Shown here: one piece after another, positions 51,801 to 64,000 of the stretch
Layout of the letters: each line of letters starts with the position of its first letter
Position numbering within the stretch: position 1 is the first letter of the stretch
DNA from: Acanthornis magna
Taxonomy: Eukaryota; Chordata; Aves; Passeriformes; Acanthizidae
Assembly: GCA_036785705.1 (NCBI GenBank)
Contig: JAWUZG010000018.1
Span: 8,219,501 to 8,283,500 of the forward strand
Reading direction: 5' to 3'
DNA length: 64,000 nt
Notes under the pieces: generated by a model
Seen by the model: only the letters and a program-made list of their open reading frames with translations
What the model was told of the DNA's origin: nothing
Databases searched by the model: none
Made by a program: the position numbers and the translations under genes

Positions 51801-53261
51801 CCCAAAGAACCATATCAGTAATTATGCCATTCAGAGCATCTATATGCTATTATTGTTTTGTTTGCAAGCAATAAAGCTCTGTCTGCCTTTCGTTTCCATT
51901 CTGTTTCTCCCAAACTACATAGGCCTGATATCTGGATCAATTATTTTGTTGTGTTAGACAAATGCAACACAATGGACATGACTGTGCCTCTAAATTCAGC
52001 ACAAAATACATGATGTGTGGGAAAAGTGCTCTTCAGGAATAAAGCAGCATATGAATGGTTTGTCATTCAGCTCTCTTATGTCCTCTTTAATGTTTAAGGT
52101 TGATCTGTAGTTTTGTGTCTAGAATTAACAGGGGTTTGTATAAAATGTATTCCATAGCTTTTTAATTTGTGGGTCTGAAAAACTCAACAATAATAAGCAT
52201 GCACTAAGGAGTTTATATCTGCCACTTTGCCAAGTTACTTTTCTGCTTTAAGAATTCTCTTCACTGCATCCACAAGCCATGAAGAGCATACACCACTTCA
52301 CTTGATGACTTTGTATTCCAGATTAGTTCAGAAAATTTAACTGACAACCATTACTATTGTATTTGCTACAAGTAAACAAGCAAGTAGTAAAAGAAACACA
52401 GTTTATGTTAAATGGTGCTTTGAAGATTGTACCAAGACTTTTGAAAAAGTGTCATTGCTTTTGCTTAATCTTTTCTTCAACTTTCTCCAATTAATTAACA
52501 AAATGTGGCATCCTGTTTATTAAACAAGAGTCAATGTGGATTTTATGATTAAAATGTCTTCAATAGTAATAGTAACTTGGAAATAAATAGCCAATTTAAT
52601 CAGTAAGTGCAGAATGAGGGCCGGAGGCTGTCATATGTCATTGACTTTTAAGCAGTACTCTTCAAAACATGTCACTATTCTATGATTTCTGACTATTTTA
52701 CCATTATACCATATACTATTATACCATATTACAAAGGTATTTTAATGCCTCTGTAGGTGTGTTATCAATGACATTGCCTAAACTACTCAGATTATATACA
52801 CTTCCTAGTTTAATAAGCATTAACAAAACAAGGCGGTTTCTCTCTGGACTGATAACTTCATTTTTGCAGGGAAGGGGACGGGGTTAGATTTAGCTCTGAA
52901 CTTTCATAAGAACCTCCGAGTTACCTGCCCAAGAGGGTAGGAAGAAACATAAGGAGTGTCAGTAGGGCAGTCAGTAAGCATCAGGCAGAGTTGGCTGGCA
53001 GATTTGACAGGGACATCCTTCACAAAAAGCCCACAGCAGCACATGGAGAGGATTACCAGTGCTAATGGGACACAGTTACTACCAGGACAGTAACTAGGAC
53101 TACATCCATTCCATAAGCATGCAAGTGATTTCACCTTCATTAAAGAGGTGTTTTCCTGGCTCTTTAGGGACTGTGGACAAACAGGTTAAATATCAGATGT
53201 CCTCACTTTCTCTCCCTGCAGAATTCAATCCCTTCACTGGAGAGATCTCTGCCCAGGCATC

Positions 53262-53287
53262 AAAAAAAAAAAAAAAACCAAAAAAAA
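53262..53287. repeat. A-rich tract (A16 then CC then A8)
   Basis: Simple A-run with one CC interruption, in the predicted HS3ST1 intron. It could be the tail of a retrocopy, but nothing recognisable precedes it. Confidence 0.9.
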
Positions 53288-54689
53288 TCAGTCTGGACTG
53301 AATGAGAACCATAGGTCAGTTGCTGAAGTTTGTCTGTAGAGGGAGATTAGAGCTGAAAATCTGAGTGAGACATTCTGTTCTTATAAAGAATATGTAGTTT
53401 TGCTGATGTGATAAAACCTGAGGACAGTTTGTGGACCGTATTTTCCTTTGCATATATTTGGGCACACAGTACTGCAAAATATAAGACTAACATTGCTGGT
53501 TAAAACTAGCTGTGCAGTACAACCCACACATCTGTTATGCTGCTTCTGCTATTGGGAAAAAAAATTCCCCTAGCTGAGATAACCAACTTTCTAACCTGAT
53601 AAAGACTCAGTGTTCTGAATATTTGTATTCAGTGATGTGTTTAAAAAAACTGAACTAGAGCAATTGCAGTGTACTTGAAATCCTTCAAGAACTCATTGAT
53701 ATGAACAGTATATTCCTATCCTCTAAGGGGAAGGTCTGTCCACCATAAGATATATTCCTTAGTTGTTTATATTAGCTCAAGTGCCACTTTGTATCCTGAT
53801 AACATAAAACTTCCCAGTACAGCTATCACTTAAAGCTCAGCCAAGAGCAGGAAAGGAAAGAGAGCAATTTTATTATTTTTAACTCAATTTATGAAATGTT
53901 TTTTCTTGGAAATATATTCTGAATTTTGCTATTTTTATTTATTAACTGTCTCACAATGCCCTCTCCATGAAGAAATTTTTTCCCATACTTCCCCCCCCCG
54001 GCATACACTTGTGTTTTTAATCACATTTTAACAAAGGTTTTAAACAACACATGTCAATTAAATGTTTGAATTCTAGTTTCCAGTAATTAACTACAAGTAC
54101 TTGCCTACATTAGTGAATGCTACAGAGACAAGTGCAATAAATTAAGTAGAACTACCTACTACTGATGCTGTAGATCTCTAGGACCATAAACTATTGATCA
54201 CCGCATGATACATTAAAAAAGCCATTTGCACATTAAGAAAGGACGTGAAAGTATAGGTAATTGTATGAACCTGTTTTACAGTGCCTAGATTATATGGTCT
54301 ATGAACATTTCCCAAATTATATTAAAACTGCTGCACAACCAGCAGAGATTAAACCATGGCTTTAACTTTTATAGTCAGATGTTAAGAAATCTAACAATAA
54401 TTTCAGTAGTGTTGAGATGAGATATTGTCTATCAGCACTAAGACTTCAGAAATACACTTTAGAAAGTCTTTAAATTTTGGGAAGGGGAACTTCACAAGCT
54501 AAGAAATGTTGACTTGGTAGGAAGTATTTTTGGCTGAAATCTGCTGTATTTCTGCACCTGCTGTGATAAATACAGTTTATGCAAATTAGATAGGCCACCA
54601 GTTCATGACTTCTAAAGGAGTTCAGCTCCAGTGTGAGCAGTAAGGTGGCAAATTTATAATAGACTGTGGTTATATATAACATACACTCT

Positions 54690-54790
54690 TTCTTAAGGTC
54701 AGAAGGGACCATTCCAGTCTTTCATGCCAAGAGATCATAAAAATTTTTAGAAGAGAAAATACCCTAGATTTCAGAGAACCTCATGCAGGT
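54690..54790 (-). mobile_element. Possible ancient CR1-type 3' end
   Basis: The phrase taaggtcagaagggaccatt resembles the antisense end of old amniote CR1-like elements, and nearby text is loosely compatible. Only about 100 bases are recognisable and the family is uncertain. Confidence 0.4.
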
Positions 54791-56484
54791 AAGAAAAAAA
54801 ATGGGACATTACACCAGAATAAAAATAAACTTGAAAAGCTCAGGATGCACAATCTTTTTGTGCTGAAGAGTAATAAGGAATCCCCTTAACAGCTTCTAGC
54901 AATTTTTTAAATACGTGTCAGGATTCAATTTTTTTCATAAAGAGGGTACACTATACCACTGCCTTCTCTATCCCCCCATAAACCAAATTAAAAATCTGGA
55001 AATTCAATCCAAACTCTGGAAATTACTCCCCACCCCACTTTTCAGGCAAAATGGGTCACATTCTAATTAGGAAGTAGAAATCTATTGCACAGTTGATCAA
55101 GTTGCTTCCTAATTCATCAAAGCTGTCCCCAAGAAAACAACCTGTGTGAAAGGATGGCTCTGTCCTGTCTTTCCCCCTTTCTGTACAAAGGCTCACCTTA
55201 ACTGGATATATTAAAATAGGGAACACAGCAGACTAAGCAATCCCATTCTCATTTCCTCTGCCAAGCAATTTCTTACCACTTACACATGGCTGTGGGCCCC
55301 ATTTCAAATACCAGTAAGATATTAAAACAAAAAAAGAACAAAAACAAAAAAACCCCCCTCCAAATAATTGCAGATTGCTGTGTCTTCCACTCTCCTGCCT
55401 TCAGAATAACACTGGAGCAGGGTACATGCTGGTGAGGTCATCACTGTATTAGACTTAGCTAAACCAATCAATTTACTAGGCAAAGCACTCCACGGTGACC
55501 TGGAGAGAACCCTCCTGTTCTGGAGTGACAAATGAGATGACCCAGCAGGATCTCCCATCTTGGTCTGCCTTGGCATATTACAGTTTTCTTTTTCTCATTA
55601 TCAAAACTTTTCATGGAAATCCAACAGCTATGACATATTTTTGGGCTCTCATAGCTTATGCACTATGAGTGGCATTTCCAGATAAGGGAGAGATCCCAAG
55701 CTAGTCAGACTAATAAAAACATTTTTGATTTTCCCCTAGTGAAAAGCAGGAGAGTTGTATGTATCTATACATATATGGATGTTTTGGAAAAGTGTTTTCC
55801 ACCCATTGTTTTTCTGTAATGTCCGTGTAAGCATATGGCTAGTTCAGAATAACCAAGGTAATAACCTGACAAGGGGAGAAACACAGACAGAAACCTGGCA
55901 ATCCTGATGTTGGGATTTGCTGTCAAATTAGTGTTTCTCCACTGCAATAGCTAGCTTTGCTTCAGATGCATAATCTTGCTGCTGACCTACAAGAGGTATT
56001 TTTTTGGCTATGTAATATCAAAATCCTCTGCATTTTCAAAAAAGGAGAAAAAACCCAGGGTGGGTGCTGAAAGGGTGGATGTGTGAGAGAAGGCTAAAGT
56101 TGATGTCAGTGACTGTGCTCTTACTGAGAGGTGCTCGTTTCTGAGCAATGTGGGAAATTTACTTGAGAATAAAAGAAATGCCGACAGACATAATTTGTAA
56201 CAGTTATTATATTTATACTTACAAATTAAGTTTGATGGCCAGACAATATATAAAACTGAACCTGTTCTACTATGTTCCATTTGCCACATACACTGCAGAG
56301 GCTCTCAGTGGGAGTGGGCACTGCATGAATCTCTCATGCCAGAAAGATGCTCCCTGCAGACATTCTATTCCCATGCCATTCAAGCATGATATGCCCAGAA
56401 CTTCACAGATATTTTTTTTTTCCTCACCAGTATCCAAAGAGGAGCAGTCTCAGAACAGGGAAAGCCTTTAACCCACTGCACTAA

Positions 56485-56520
56485 CATAGGTAGGAAGGAG
56501 AACACAGGTAGGAAGGAGAA
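56485..56520. repeat. 18-bp tandem duplication, two copies
   Basis: catAggtaggaaggagaa and cacAggtaggaaggagaa stand side by side with one difference. A simple local duplication about 400 bases from the CpG island edge. Confidence 0.85.
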
Positions 56521-57410
56521 TCATATACTTTAATTCCCAGTCAGCTGAGGTGATTGAACTGCCTGTATTCAGCTGCATGCCCCCTAATCTTTTGAATGTC
56601 TGGCTGGAAGATGAGAACAAACCCAAACTCTTCCATTTGGGGGCTGCCACCCCTCCCTCTCGGCCTCTTTTTGCCCCCAAAATATTTGAACTGCACACAC
56701 CTCTATCCTTGGAAAGCACGCTGAGAACTGCAGCAACCAAGCCTTTGCTGTACTATTGTAGGGTGCCAGTCCTTCAAACAGACATGAGCTCGAACTAAGG
56801 CTTTGTGCCCTCCTGCCAACCCCAAAGACCACGGTACCCCCAGCCCCATGCAGCCTAGCAGGTTCCAGCTCAGCACGCTGCATCCAGCCAGCTCCGGCAT
56901 AATGCGAGGGAGCGCATCGAAGATGCTCAGCGGAGCTTTTGGAAGTGTCCTCCTGTCAGGCGGGCGCCCCGCACCCTGGCACCCTGGCACCCCGCTTCCA
57001 GAGCCCTACCACCCTGCCCTCACGCGTGCTTTTCATTTTGCCGCAAGGGAAAGAAGATGAAGAAAGTGCCCAGGGGCCGCACCTGGCCAGGTGCTGCCGA
57101 CCACTTTGCTTTTCCCCCCGTCCTTTCCTATCCCCGCAACAGCGCAGCCTCCCGGAGCCTGACTCGGCGAGTCCGGAGGGCTGGGGCAGTCGCTGCCGGG
57201 CTGGGGACAGCTCTCAGGTGCCGCCCGCCCGGGCAGACGCTCCCCAGCCCCGCAGCGGCGCTCGCCTCCCGCGGCCGCGGAGCTCCCACCTGCCGGCAGC
57301 AGGTGCCGGGCGGGCGGCAGCGCCGGCGCACCGAGGGACGGCAGAGCGCAGCCACGACCGCCGGCACCGCGTCCACCCCGAACTTCCCACGCCGCCCAGG
57401 GCAGCGCCCG

Positions 57411-57430
57411 CCGCTCCGCTCCGCTCCGCT
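57411..57430. repeat. (CCGCT)4 pentamer repeat
   Basis: Four exact five-base units at the start of the predicted HS3ST1 intron, about 28 bases past the donor. It may vary in length between individuals. Confidence 0.9.
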
Positions 57431-57458
57431 CCCCTCCGCGGCACCGCGCGTCACTCAC

Positions 57459-57620
57459 CGCCGGGGCGCGGAGCCGGGGGGCAGCGCTCGCCCCGCTCTT
57501 CCATGGGCGCCCGCGGGTGGCGGCGGCGGCGTCCGGGGCTGCGAGCGCCCGCTGTCGCCCGGCTCGCCCGGCCGGCAGCGCCGCAGCCCGAGCCTGGCGC
57601 CGGCTCGTTTGTACGGCCCC
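57459..57620 (-). other. HS3ST1: Predicted non-coding exon 1 of HS3ST1
   Basis: The 3' end (57,459) is set by the donor CCGGCG|GTGAGTGA, which matches the consensus at +1 to +5 of the intron. The 5' end is only a guess from the GC boxes just upstream. It contains one ATG (57,504-57,502, context CCCATGG) whose frame stays open to the splice site (see findings). Confidence 0.55.
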
Positions 57621-57647
57621 GCCCGGCCGCGTCACGGCCCCGCCCCG

Positions 57648-57670
57648 CCCGGCCCGGCCCGGCCCGGCCC
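57648..57670. repeat. (CCCGG)n pentamer repeat in promoter
   Basis: More than four consecutive CCCGG units within the GC-box cluster of the CpG island. They overlap possible Sp1-type sites. Confidence 0.85.
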
Positions 57671-57835
57671 GCGGGTGCGGCGGCAGCGCGGGGCGCGCAG
57701 CGCGGGGGGCGGCGGAGCTGTGTGTGCCCGTGGACACGGGCGGGGGTGCAAACAGGGGGCTTAGCCCAAATAGTGCTGCAGGTCTGCGGAAACGAGGGAT
57801 GTCCGCAGAAAGCACACCTGCCCCTGCCTCCATAT

Positions 57836-57905
57836 AGTCGTAGAATATCGTGAGTTGGAAGGGACGCGCAAGGAGTCCAAGTCCTTCGATTGCCTCCTTC
57901 CTGTA
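57836..57905 (-). mobile_element. CR1 LINE 3' end at the promoter edge
   Basis: Reads tcgtagaatatcgtgagttg then gaagggac, the antisense 3' end of a CR1 subfamily whose terminus contains 'atatc...gagttggaaggga'. Only about 70 bases are clear. It abuts the distal edge of the CpG island, a few hundred bases or less upstream of the likely start site. Confidence 0.75.
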
Positions 57906-58864
57906 CTTATAAAAATAGCACCCATGCGAGGTCGCATTAATAACAGACTTATAGTACTTGTATTTACTTCTTGTTTACGTTCTCAGGACTTTAGGCAGCT
58001 CTTTTTTTTATTTTTCACTCCTGAAATGCTTTCTGTTCAGCCAGATGAATTTAAAGTAGGAAAGATGTCTAGAATGACTTAAGAGCACTGGGGAAAAGAC
58101 CTTCTGGGGATTTAGGTCTTAAGGTTAAATTATTGAAATAGGTCTGTATTTACTACAAACTGAGCTGTGTTTTTTTCCAAGACAAAATGCATTAAAACTG
58201 GCATTAACATACTGCATCCTTTATTTCGACAGCAAAACTCTTGAAATTTACTGTGAGAAAAATGCAGGCCCAAGTAAGTTTTAAAAAAATTGAAAAATAT
58301 AAATTGATTTTAATCAGTTCTTTGCGGTCTAACAGCTCTGAGAGAGGTAGGGTGTTCCCAAAGAAGGTCTATTAGCACTCATTGTACACAGGTCTCAGTT
58401 TTGTTTGCCTAAAGTGGTAATCTCTGTTCCAAACTTTTACTTCTGTAGTTTTACGTCTGTAATTTTTCCTGGAAAGACTAGTTGCTTATTCATGAGTTTG
58501 CTCTGACAACTACTGTTCTCCAGCAGCACATGCTTAAATTGATTTAGGGTTTGATGTTTCAATTTCCATCCTCATTGGTGGAGCTGTTTGCACAAACATT
58601 GAAGGACTGGGTTCTCACTGTACAAATGCACCAGCCAGGTTTACTCCATCATTCTACAAGAAATTGTTGCTGTGGCTGCTGTGTGGGGACTGGGAGGTTT
58701 GCATGGGCTTGACCTAAAGAGTTTAGAGTGTTCTCTTTAAATAAGCGGTGGATGAGAATGGCTTGAATCACCTCTCCAGTCTTTGACAGGACACTGGTTG
58801 ATATTCCTGCTGAGACTGGACTAATCGGAGGTTTGCAGGATACTTATCATGAAATCATGGAATG
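57906..58864. other. Intergenic, no gene seen
   Basis: AT-rich DNA upstream of the HS3ST1 promoter. No recognised repeat or exon. Confidence 0.6.
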
Positions 58865-59275
58865 TTTCCTCTTTTCCAGTCAGTTGAGACTTCACCTGAC
58901 TGCCATGACTTTTCAAATGTGAAGGAGAGTGATGCAGTTCAGACAATTCCGTCAGGACTTAGAGGTGCATCTCATCAGGTTCCATAAAGTTGTGTATGTT
59001 CAGGTTCTTCAAGTGGTCATGAATGTGATCTATGCTTTCAGTACAGAAGTACTTTGTTCCCCCAGTCCCCCATCTGCTGTCTATCCATAATAGAAGTGTG
59101 GGAAGGGTGGTTGCCATTGAAGACTGAGGAAAAAAGGTGGTTTAGTACCTCAGTCTCCTCATCCATTCACCAGTGTTGTTTATCAGGCGGTTATGCCTTC
59201 CTTGACCTTCTCAACAGGGGTACATCTTCTTTAACATCTTCTCTAACTTCTGCTCACTCTTCATTTGCTTCTTGA
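58865..59275 (-). mobile_element. CR1 LINE fragment, internal ORF2 region
   Basis: Antisense CR1 ORF2 phrases are clear: gacttcacctgactgccatg, then ggtgcatctcatcaggttcc, then gtggttgccattgaagactg, and aggtggtttagtacctcagt. These belong to the stretch before and into the reverse transcriptase. No CR1 3' terminus is present, so the copy has lost its 3' part, unlike the others here. It has no long open frame. Confidence 0.85.
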
Positions 59276-62200
59276 GTGCAGGGCTGTGGGAATGTCAGGT
59301 TACATTCACTGCACCAAAACCTAGCATAGTGCACTAATGCTATGCAAAAATAACCATGTTATGTATTTTCTTAAATCCTTTACTTTCAGCCTTGGCCTGC
59401 ACTGATGCTATAATAGGAGGCAAAGCTACCAATTATGGAACTCTGTTTTCTAATCATGGCTTCTGTTGAGGGAAGCAGAACAAAGATGATATGGTTATTC
59501 AAGTATCACCAGCGATTTCAAATGGATTAGAAGAAGTAGCTGTGTTTGTGGAGTTATTCTGCTTACAACCATTTGCCTCCAGCCTTGAACAGGCATACTT
59601 TTATATGGCTAAATTAATTAATAAAATAAATTTGTAATACAACGTCTAAGGAATGAAGCGTACTCAATTATGTTTTAAAAGGAGTGTCACTGAGTAGAAG
59701 CTTGTCAAAGGTTTTAAAAAAAATATAACTACTTAAGGAAAAATAGGATATTATAACTATAAATGTGTTTTATTTTATGGTTTTGGATATTTAATATTTA
59801 AAATGTTTTCTGTATTTAAGTGTACTATATCATTGCAGTGTAATTGCTTTAGCATCAATAGATATGTACAAATACTTTATTTTTAATTTTTTAAGATAGA
59901 AATATAACACAAGAGTGTTTACTAAAAAACCCAAAACAATAGTAGTCCTTTTTACTTTGTATTTTAATACCATTCTGTATGTTTTATTATGAATCCAAGA
60001 GTCTAGTAGAGAAATGCATTCATTTGTGATTAGCCTTGCTGTTTAATCCTGATATTTATGTCATGACCATGGGTTTTGATTGTCTTGGAAACAGGTTAAA
60101 ACCAAAAAGCTTACATATTGTTGCACTGCTATAGGCCCTCACAGTTCAGTCATAGGGGATCACTGTTGAACTGATCACACGTGAAGTATCGATAGATACC
60201 ATAATATTAATTTCATGTTTAATATCCAGTCTTGATATAAAAGAACCAAAAGATGAAAAAGTCACCATTTTTTTATTGTTCCAATCATGAACTATCTTTA
60301 GTGTCAAAATAATAACAGAAAGCATCTGTATGTCTTTTAATCTGAAGGTATGTAAGTGTAACTTCAAGCCACTGCTTTATATTATCACCTTCCCAGGTAG
60401 ATTAAAGATATGTTTTGCCCAAAACCATACTTTCTTATTCTAATTGGGTCATTTCTCAGTATTCTTTTTCTCTTTTTAATAAGCTAAACAAAATGATCTC
60501 TTGCAGTGTCTCACAGAAAGGCTCAAGAAAGTTTAGATTTAATTACTTCACTTTTCACAAGTTCTCATCAGTGAGTACAATACTGATGCTTAAAATTCAA
60601 AATGGAAACATTTTCACGATACTTTGATAATGATTCCCAATTGCCAATAAGGTTTCAAAATCTACTGGCTGCTCAGTTCTTAAGCTACTTCAAGTACTTT
60701 TCATTATCATGCAATCTTTACTTTTTAAATTCTAAATCTAGAAGCTACTAAAGCTGATGGCTTATGAGAGTATTCTGCCTTCATACTTCTCTTTATCAAG
60801 CAAATTCGTAATTTCCTCAAAACAGATTTGTTTGACATGATGGTGGTAGTTTCTCTTCAGCTGTGGGAAAAGTGGTAAGAGGGAGTGACACTAAGTCAAC
60901 AGTGCTGTATTTTTATTTGGCTAATTGAGTAATAACTAATTTAGAAAAAGGAAATGAGACTTCTTAAATCCAAAAGAATGAGAAAGGAAACTAAAATTAT
61001 CAATGCAATTTTACCAATACTCATTTATGCTTCCCTTATTAGTTCAAAAATGAGGAGGTGGAAAATGGGGTTACCAAAGTTCCAGCATAGCCTGGATGAC
61101 TGACATGTGCCATACATGCAAAGGGAAGGATGTTCTGTCCATACAGGAAATTGAATGGGAGCCTTCTTAGGGAATAAGACTCTGCTAGATGTCATGGAGA
61201 TGGCAAATGATTCAGGGCCAGGATTGGATAATTTGGGGATTGGGCCGGGCACAGGACTCGTGTCGGGGACAGTAGGACAGCAGAAGTGGGAGAAGGTGGT
61301 GACTCACTGGAGGCAATGTAGCTCCCAGGACAGACCCCAGTGGCTCTCACCCAGCAATGGGGTGGCTTTAGTGCTGGCTCAGCTCTGGGGCTGGCTGAAG
61401 CAGCTCCCAGTGCAGCCTGCAGAGCATTGGTTTCCTGCTGCCATAAGCATCAGAGGGATTTGAAAACTTTCTTTCAAATTCTGTGCCACCACTCTGCTGT
61501 GTTTTGGAAATGCAGAGGTGGAAAGCTGCAGAGGTGGAGAGCTGAAAGAGCAAAGACATGAAAATTTCTTAATTGAAGAAATGCTTAGATCTTTCTCTGT
61601 ACCGTCTATTTTGGAGCTGCCTGTTACACAACAAAACTTACATTTGTCAGGTTGAAGTAATGCAGATACGACTTAAGAATTCAGACTCACAGATTCCTGT
61701 TTTGTCACCAGGAAATACTCTAGGGAAATCAGGGAGGAATTAGTGGTGTTACCCAGCCAGCTAACAGAATTCAGGTGTAGAATTTTAAAATACAATTAAA
61801 TAGGTATATATTGTAATGCTATTTCAAATTCAAGAAATAAAAGGCATGTTACTTGAGGTCTAAAATTTAAAGAAGATGGGTCTAACGTAGAGCAAGAGTG
61901 TAAAGACATGAGCAAGACACCATTTTGATGAGAAAAGCAAAGGAAGTGGAAAGGGAAGTATGGAAAGAGGTTTGTGTTTGGGAGTGTGAGGCTATAAGTC
62001 AGCCTTTGCACAGGTGAAGTACATCTGAAGAGAAGAGCTGTCCTTGAGGTGGAAAAGAGCAGGTTGGTTGTTAACAGTAGAAGGTACAGCTGAAATAGGG
62101 ACACAAACTGTGGGAATGAGAGTAATTCTGAATGGGTACCAGATTTGAACAAATATGCAAAAGGTAATCTGTAAACTTTTTGAGAGCTGAGTTTGCTTGT

Positions 62201-64000
62201 CAGGTGTCCAGTGCTGTTGATAACCAGCTCTACTTCTCAGAAGCCGTGATGGTGCATTTAGTAATAGCAATACTGAAGAGATGGAATAGTGTGGTCCAGG
62301 CTGGGAGGCACCACTGCTATATATCCTCTCGGTGGTCCAGTATATTTTAAAATTAAGTTCATGCCTTAGATTAAGCAATAAAATGCAGGGAAATGAACCA
62401 AAATGTAGCAGATGGAAAGGAACTGTGTGAGAAGGACCAGACTAGTCTAGGTACAATACTGAAGGAGGTGCAAGGAAAATCTAAAAAGCCTAATCTCCTA
62501 AAAATATTTTCAGAGATGATTTAACTATAGAGAATGAGTGAGGGCTTGCAGTATAGATGAGCTTATGAAAGCGAGGTGGAAGTGAAGCATGCAGAGAGGA
62601 ACCTCACAGTGAAAAGAGAGGATAAATTATAATTAAGTGATAATATTGAATTTTCCAGAGAAATAAATAAAGGATTAGTCTGAAGATTCCTCACAACCCT
62701 TCTTCATAGCTCAGTTTAGACTTTTATTTAAAATGATCTCTGTGAAGCATGCAGTGGTGCCATGGCCTTCAAATTCATTTTCTTTTGTCAAGCATTCGCA
62801 GGTTGGTACTTTAAGCTCTAGGAGTTGAATATTGAACATGGAGGTTTATACTGCTGTAAGAAAGAGGCCTGTCAAAATTCTGTAGTTCAGCATAAACTTT
62901 TAAGACTTTTCCCTTCCCTAACTGTAGTGTTGTTTGCAATAAGAAACAGATTATTACTTGGTGATTCAAGACTCTGAATGATGGTTTTTATATGGTCTGA
63001 AGAATGCTGGTTTTAACAAAGGAAGAAAAAGATTAGTGATAAGCTGACAATGGATGAGACCTAAGTTCCAGTTCTGTGTCTGTCTTGTTACAGCTCTGCA
63101 AGCAATTAAGACTCTTTCTTTGAGAATGTAGGATACCCCTTTCACATAGGGTATTGCTATGAAAAGAGAAGGGGAGAGGTACAAAATGGTAATTTTTGCA
63201 ATGTCATCTTCCCAAACAGCTTGTGAATCCAGGGGAGTTGCAGCTGCGCAGCATTTCCCACCCTTCTGTTCTGGGTGACATCTTAAGTCTAGCAGAGCCT
63301 TGCAAAGGCAGCAGAGCTTACAGGTGCTGAAAATGCAGGTAGGTTTCTTTCCCCATCCTCGCCTGAGTGTTGCTGGACTCATTTGTTAGGCAGCTGAGTT
63401 TGCTAAACCAGGAGAAAACCATCAGCAAAGAGAATAATTTCCTTTTGGTTTTGTGCAAGCTGCCCTGGGAAGACTCCCTCATGGCTGGGAGCTGGTGAGA
63501 AAAAGTTAGGATCCATATTTTCAGTGGTACCTATCCACTTGAAACCAGAGGGGAAAAGTCAAGTGCTATTGCATCCGTCGGAAATTGCTAGCAGCACACA
63601 GACCCTTTCACTCAGAGCAGGTGACAGCAATCCATGCATCTGAGCCCTGCTGTGCAGTTTCAAATCCAGAAAAAATCCTGAAGATAGGGAAAGGAGGCAG
63701 TGTAAACAGCCTGTTGTCTTCCCATTCAAGAATTATTACACTTCCAGACTTGCAATTTCAGACATCTCTCAATGTCAGAAAAGTCTCTTGTATTATTTGG
63801 GTTTATTATACCTTCAGCCTGAGAGCTGAAAGACTTTTTTTTTCCAGTCGCAACCTTGTACAAATGTAAGGAAATAGCCAGAAGGTCTCTATAAGAAAAG
63901 TTAGCTCCTTGCTCAGTCTTCTGACCACTCTAAATTAGGAATGATTTGCTTTAGGTAATTTTAAGAGAAAGATATTCACAATAGATATTCATGATCTTCA
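59276..64000. other. Intergenic upstream of HS3ST1, no gene seen
   Basis: About 4.7 kb with no recognised gene or repeat. A GC-richer patch at about 61,200-61,450 and a 138-codon minus-strand frame (62,966-63,382) show no domains. Confidence 0.6.

Larger units (their letters stand above)
48899..57458 (-). other. HS3ST1: Predicted HS3ST1 intron 1
   Basis: Bounded by donor GTGAGTGA (57,458 downward) and the acceptor at 48,899-48,900, a span of 8.56 kb. The acceptor is strong on sequence. The pairing with this donor is inferred from position and from the usual HS3ST1 layout (non-coding first exon, single coding exon). Other non-coding exons may exist in between. Contents are mostly unique AT-rich DNA, with a 14-bp-stem hairpin (50,477-50,509), A-runs at 53,262-53,287, a C9 run at 53,991-53,999, an old CR1-like trace at about 54,690-54,790, and an 18-bp duplication at 56,485-56,520. 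Confidence 0.6.
56880..57800 (-). promoter_or_regulatory. HS3ST1: CpG-island promoter, probably of HS3ST1
   Basis: About 900 bases of very GC- and CpG-rich DNA in an otherwise AT-rich window. GC boxes (CCCCGCCC type) lie at 57,617-57,624 and 57,638-57,650, and a CRE-like cgtcac lies at 57,630-57,635. There is no clear TATA box, as expected for this promoter class. A consensus donor on the minus strand (57,458) shows that a minus-strand first exon ends inside the island. HS3ST1 is the only gene downstream on that strand in the window. The start site cannot be fixed from sequence; it is probably between 57,560 and 57,680. A divergent plus-strand transcript is also possible. Confidence 0.8.

Noticed and set aside
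56939..57853. Long ORFs in the CpG island (304 codons plus, 266 codons minus, 235 codons plus)
   Set aside because: Stops are rare in very GC-rich DNA. The translations are low-complexity Pro/Ala/Arg/Gly strings, overlap on both strands, and lie over a promoter and predicted non-coding exon.
62966..63382. 138-codon minus-strand frame as a gene
   Set aside because: No recognised family and no supporting promoter or splice signals. The composition matches the non-coding flanks.

Overview
The window looks like bird nuclear DNA, probably neoavian and from the counterpart of chicken chromosome 4. Three things point to a bird. The one clear gene encodes heparan sulfate glucosamine 3-O-sulfotransferase 1 (HS3ST1). 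The interspersed repeats are CR1 LINE fragments, most 5'-truncated, with typical avian CR1 3' ends. There are also two solo LTRs of types I recognise as common in bird genomes. The exact species cannot be named. I see no prokaryotic operon, CRISPR array, rRNA, tRNA or complete virus.

Layout. Positions 1-47,500 are a gene desert downstream of HS3ST1. It is AT-rich non-coding DNA containing CR1 pieces (about 1.5, 3.1, 3.3-3.8, 7.7-9.4, 18.8-19.1 and 35.0-35.5 kb), an LTR at 4,279-4,861, a larger LTR at about 20,033-21,159, and an AT-rich palindromic block at 35.8 kb. HS3ST1 lies on the minus strand. Its whole coding sequence is in one exon (48,770 down to 47,808), with a poly(A) signal at 47,531-47,536 and a strong splice acceptor at 48,899-48,900. 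About 8.6 kb further upstream is a CpG island (about 56,880-57,800) with GC boxes and a consensus splice donor at 57,458. I infer that this is the HS3ST1 promoter with its non-coding first exon, and that 48,899-57,458 is intron 1. Upstream of it (57,836-64,000) are two more CR1 fragments and otherwise non-coding DNA.

How it works together: one regulatory unit is visible. The CpG-island promoter would drive a two-exon transcript whose product is a Golgi-lumen sulfotransferase making the antithrombin-type 3-O-sulfated heparan sulfate motif. The predicted 5' UTR carries an upstream ORF that starts in exon 1, crosses the splice junction and is in frame with HS3ST1, separated from it by one TAA. 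The large gene-free flanks could hold distal regulatory elements, but the sequence alone cannot show this.

I found no convincing new biological system. The observations most worth a second look are the in-frame spliced uORF, a 152-codon ORF at 33,188-33,646 with a signal-peptide-like start and clustered N-glycosylation sequons, and a strong hairpin in the HS3ST1 intron.
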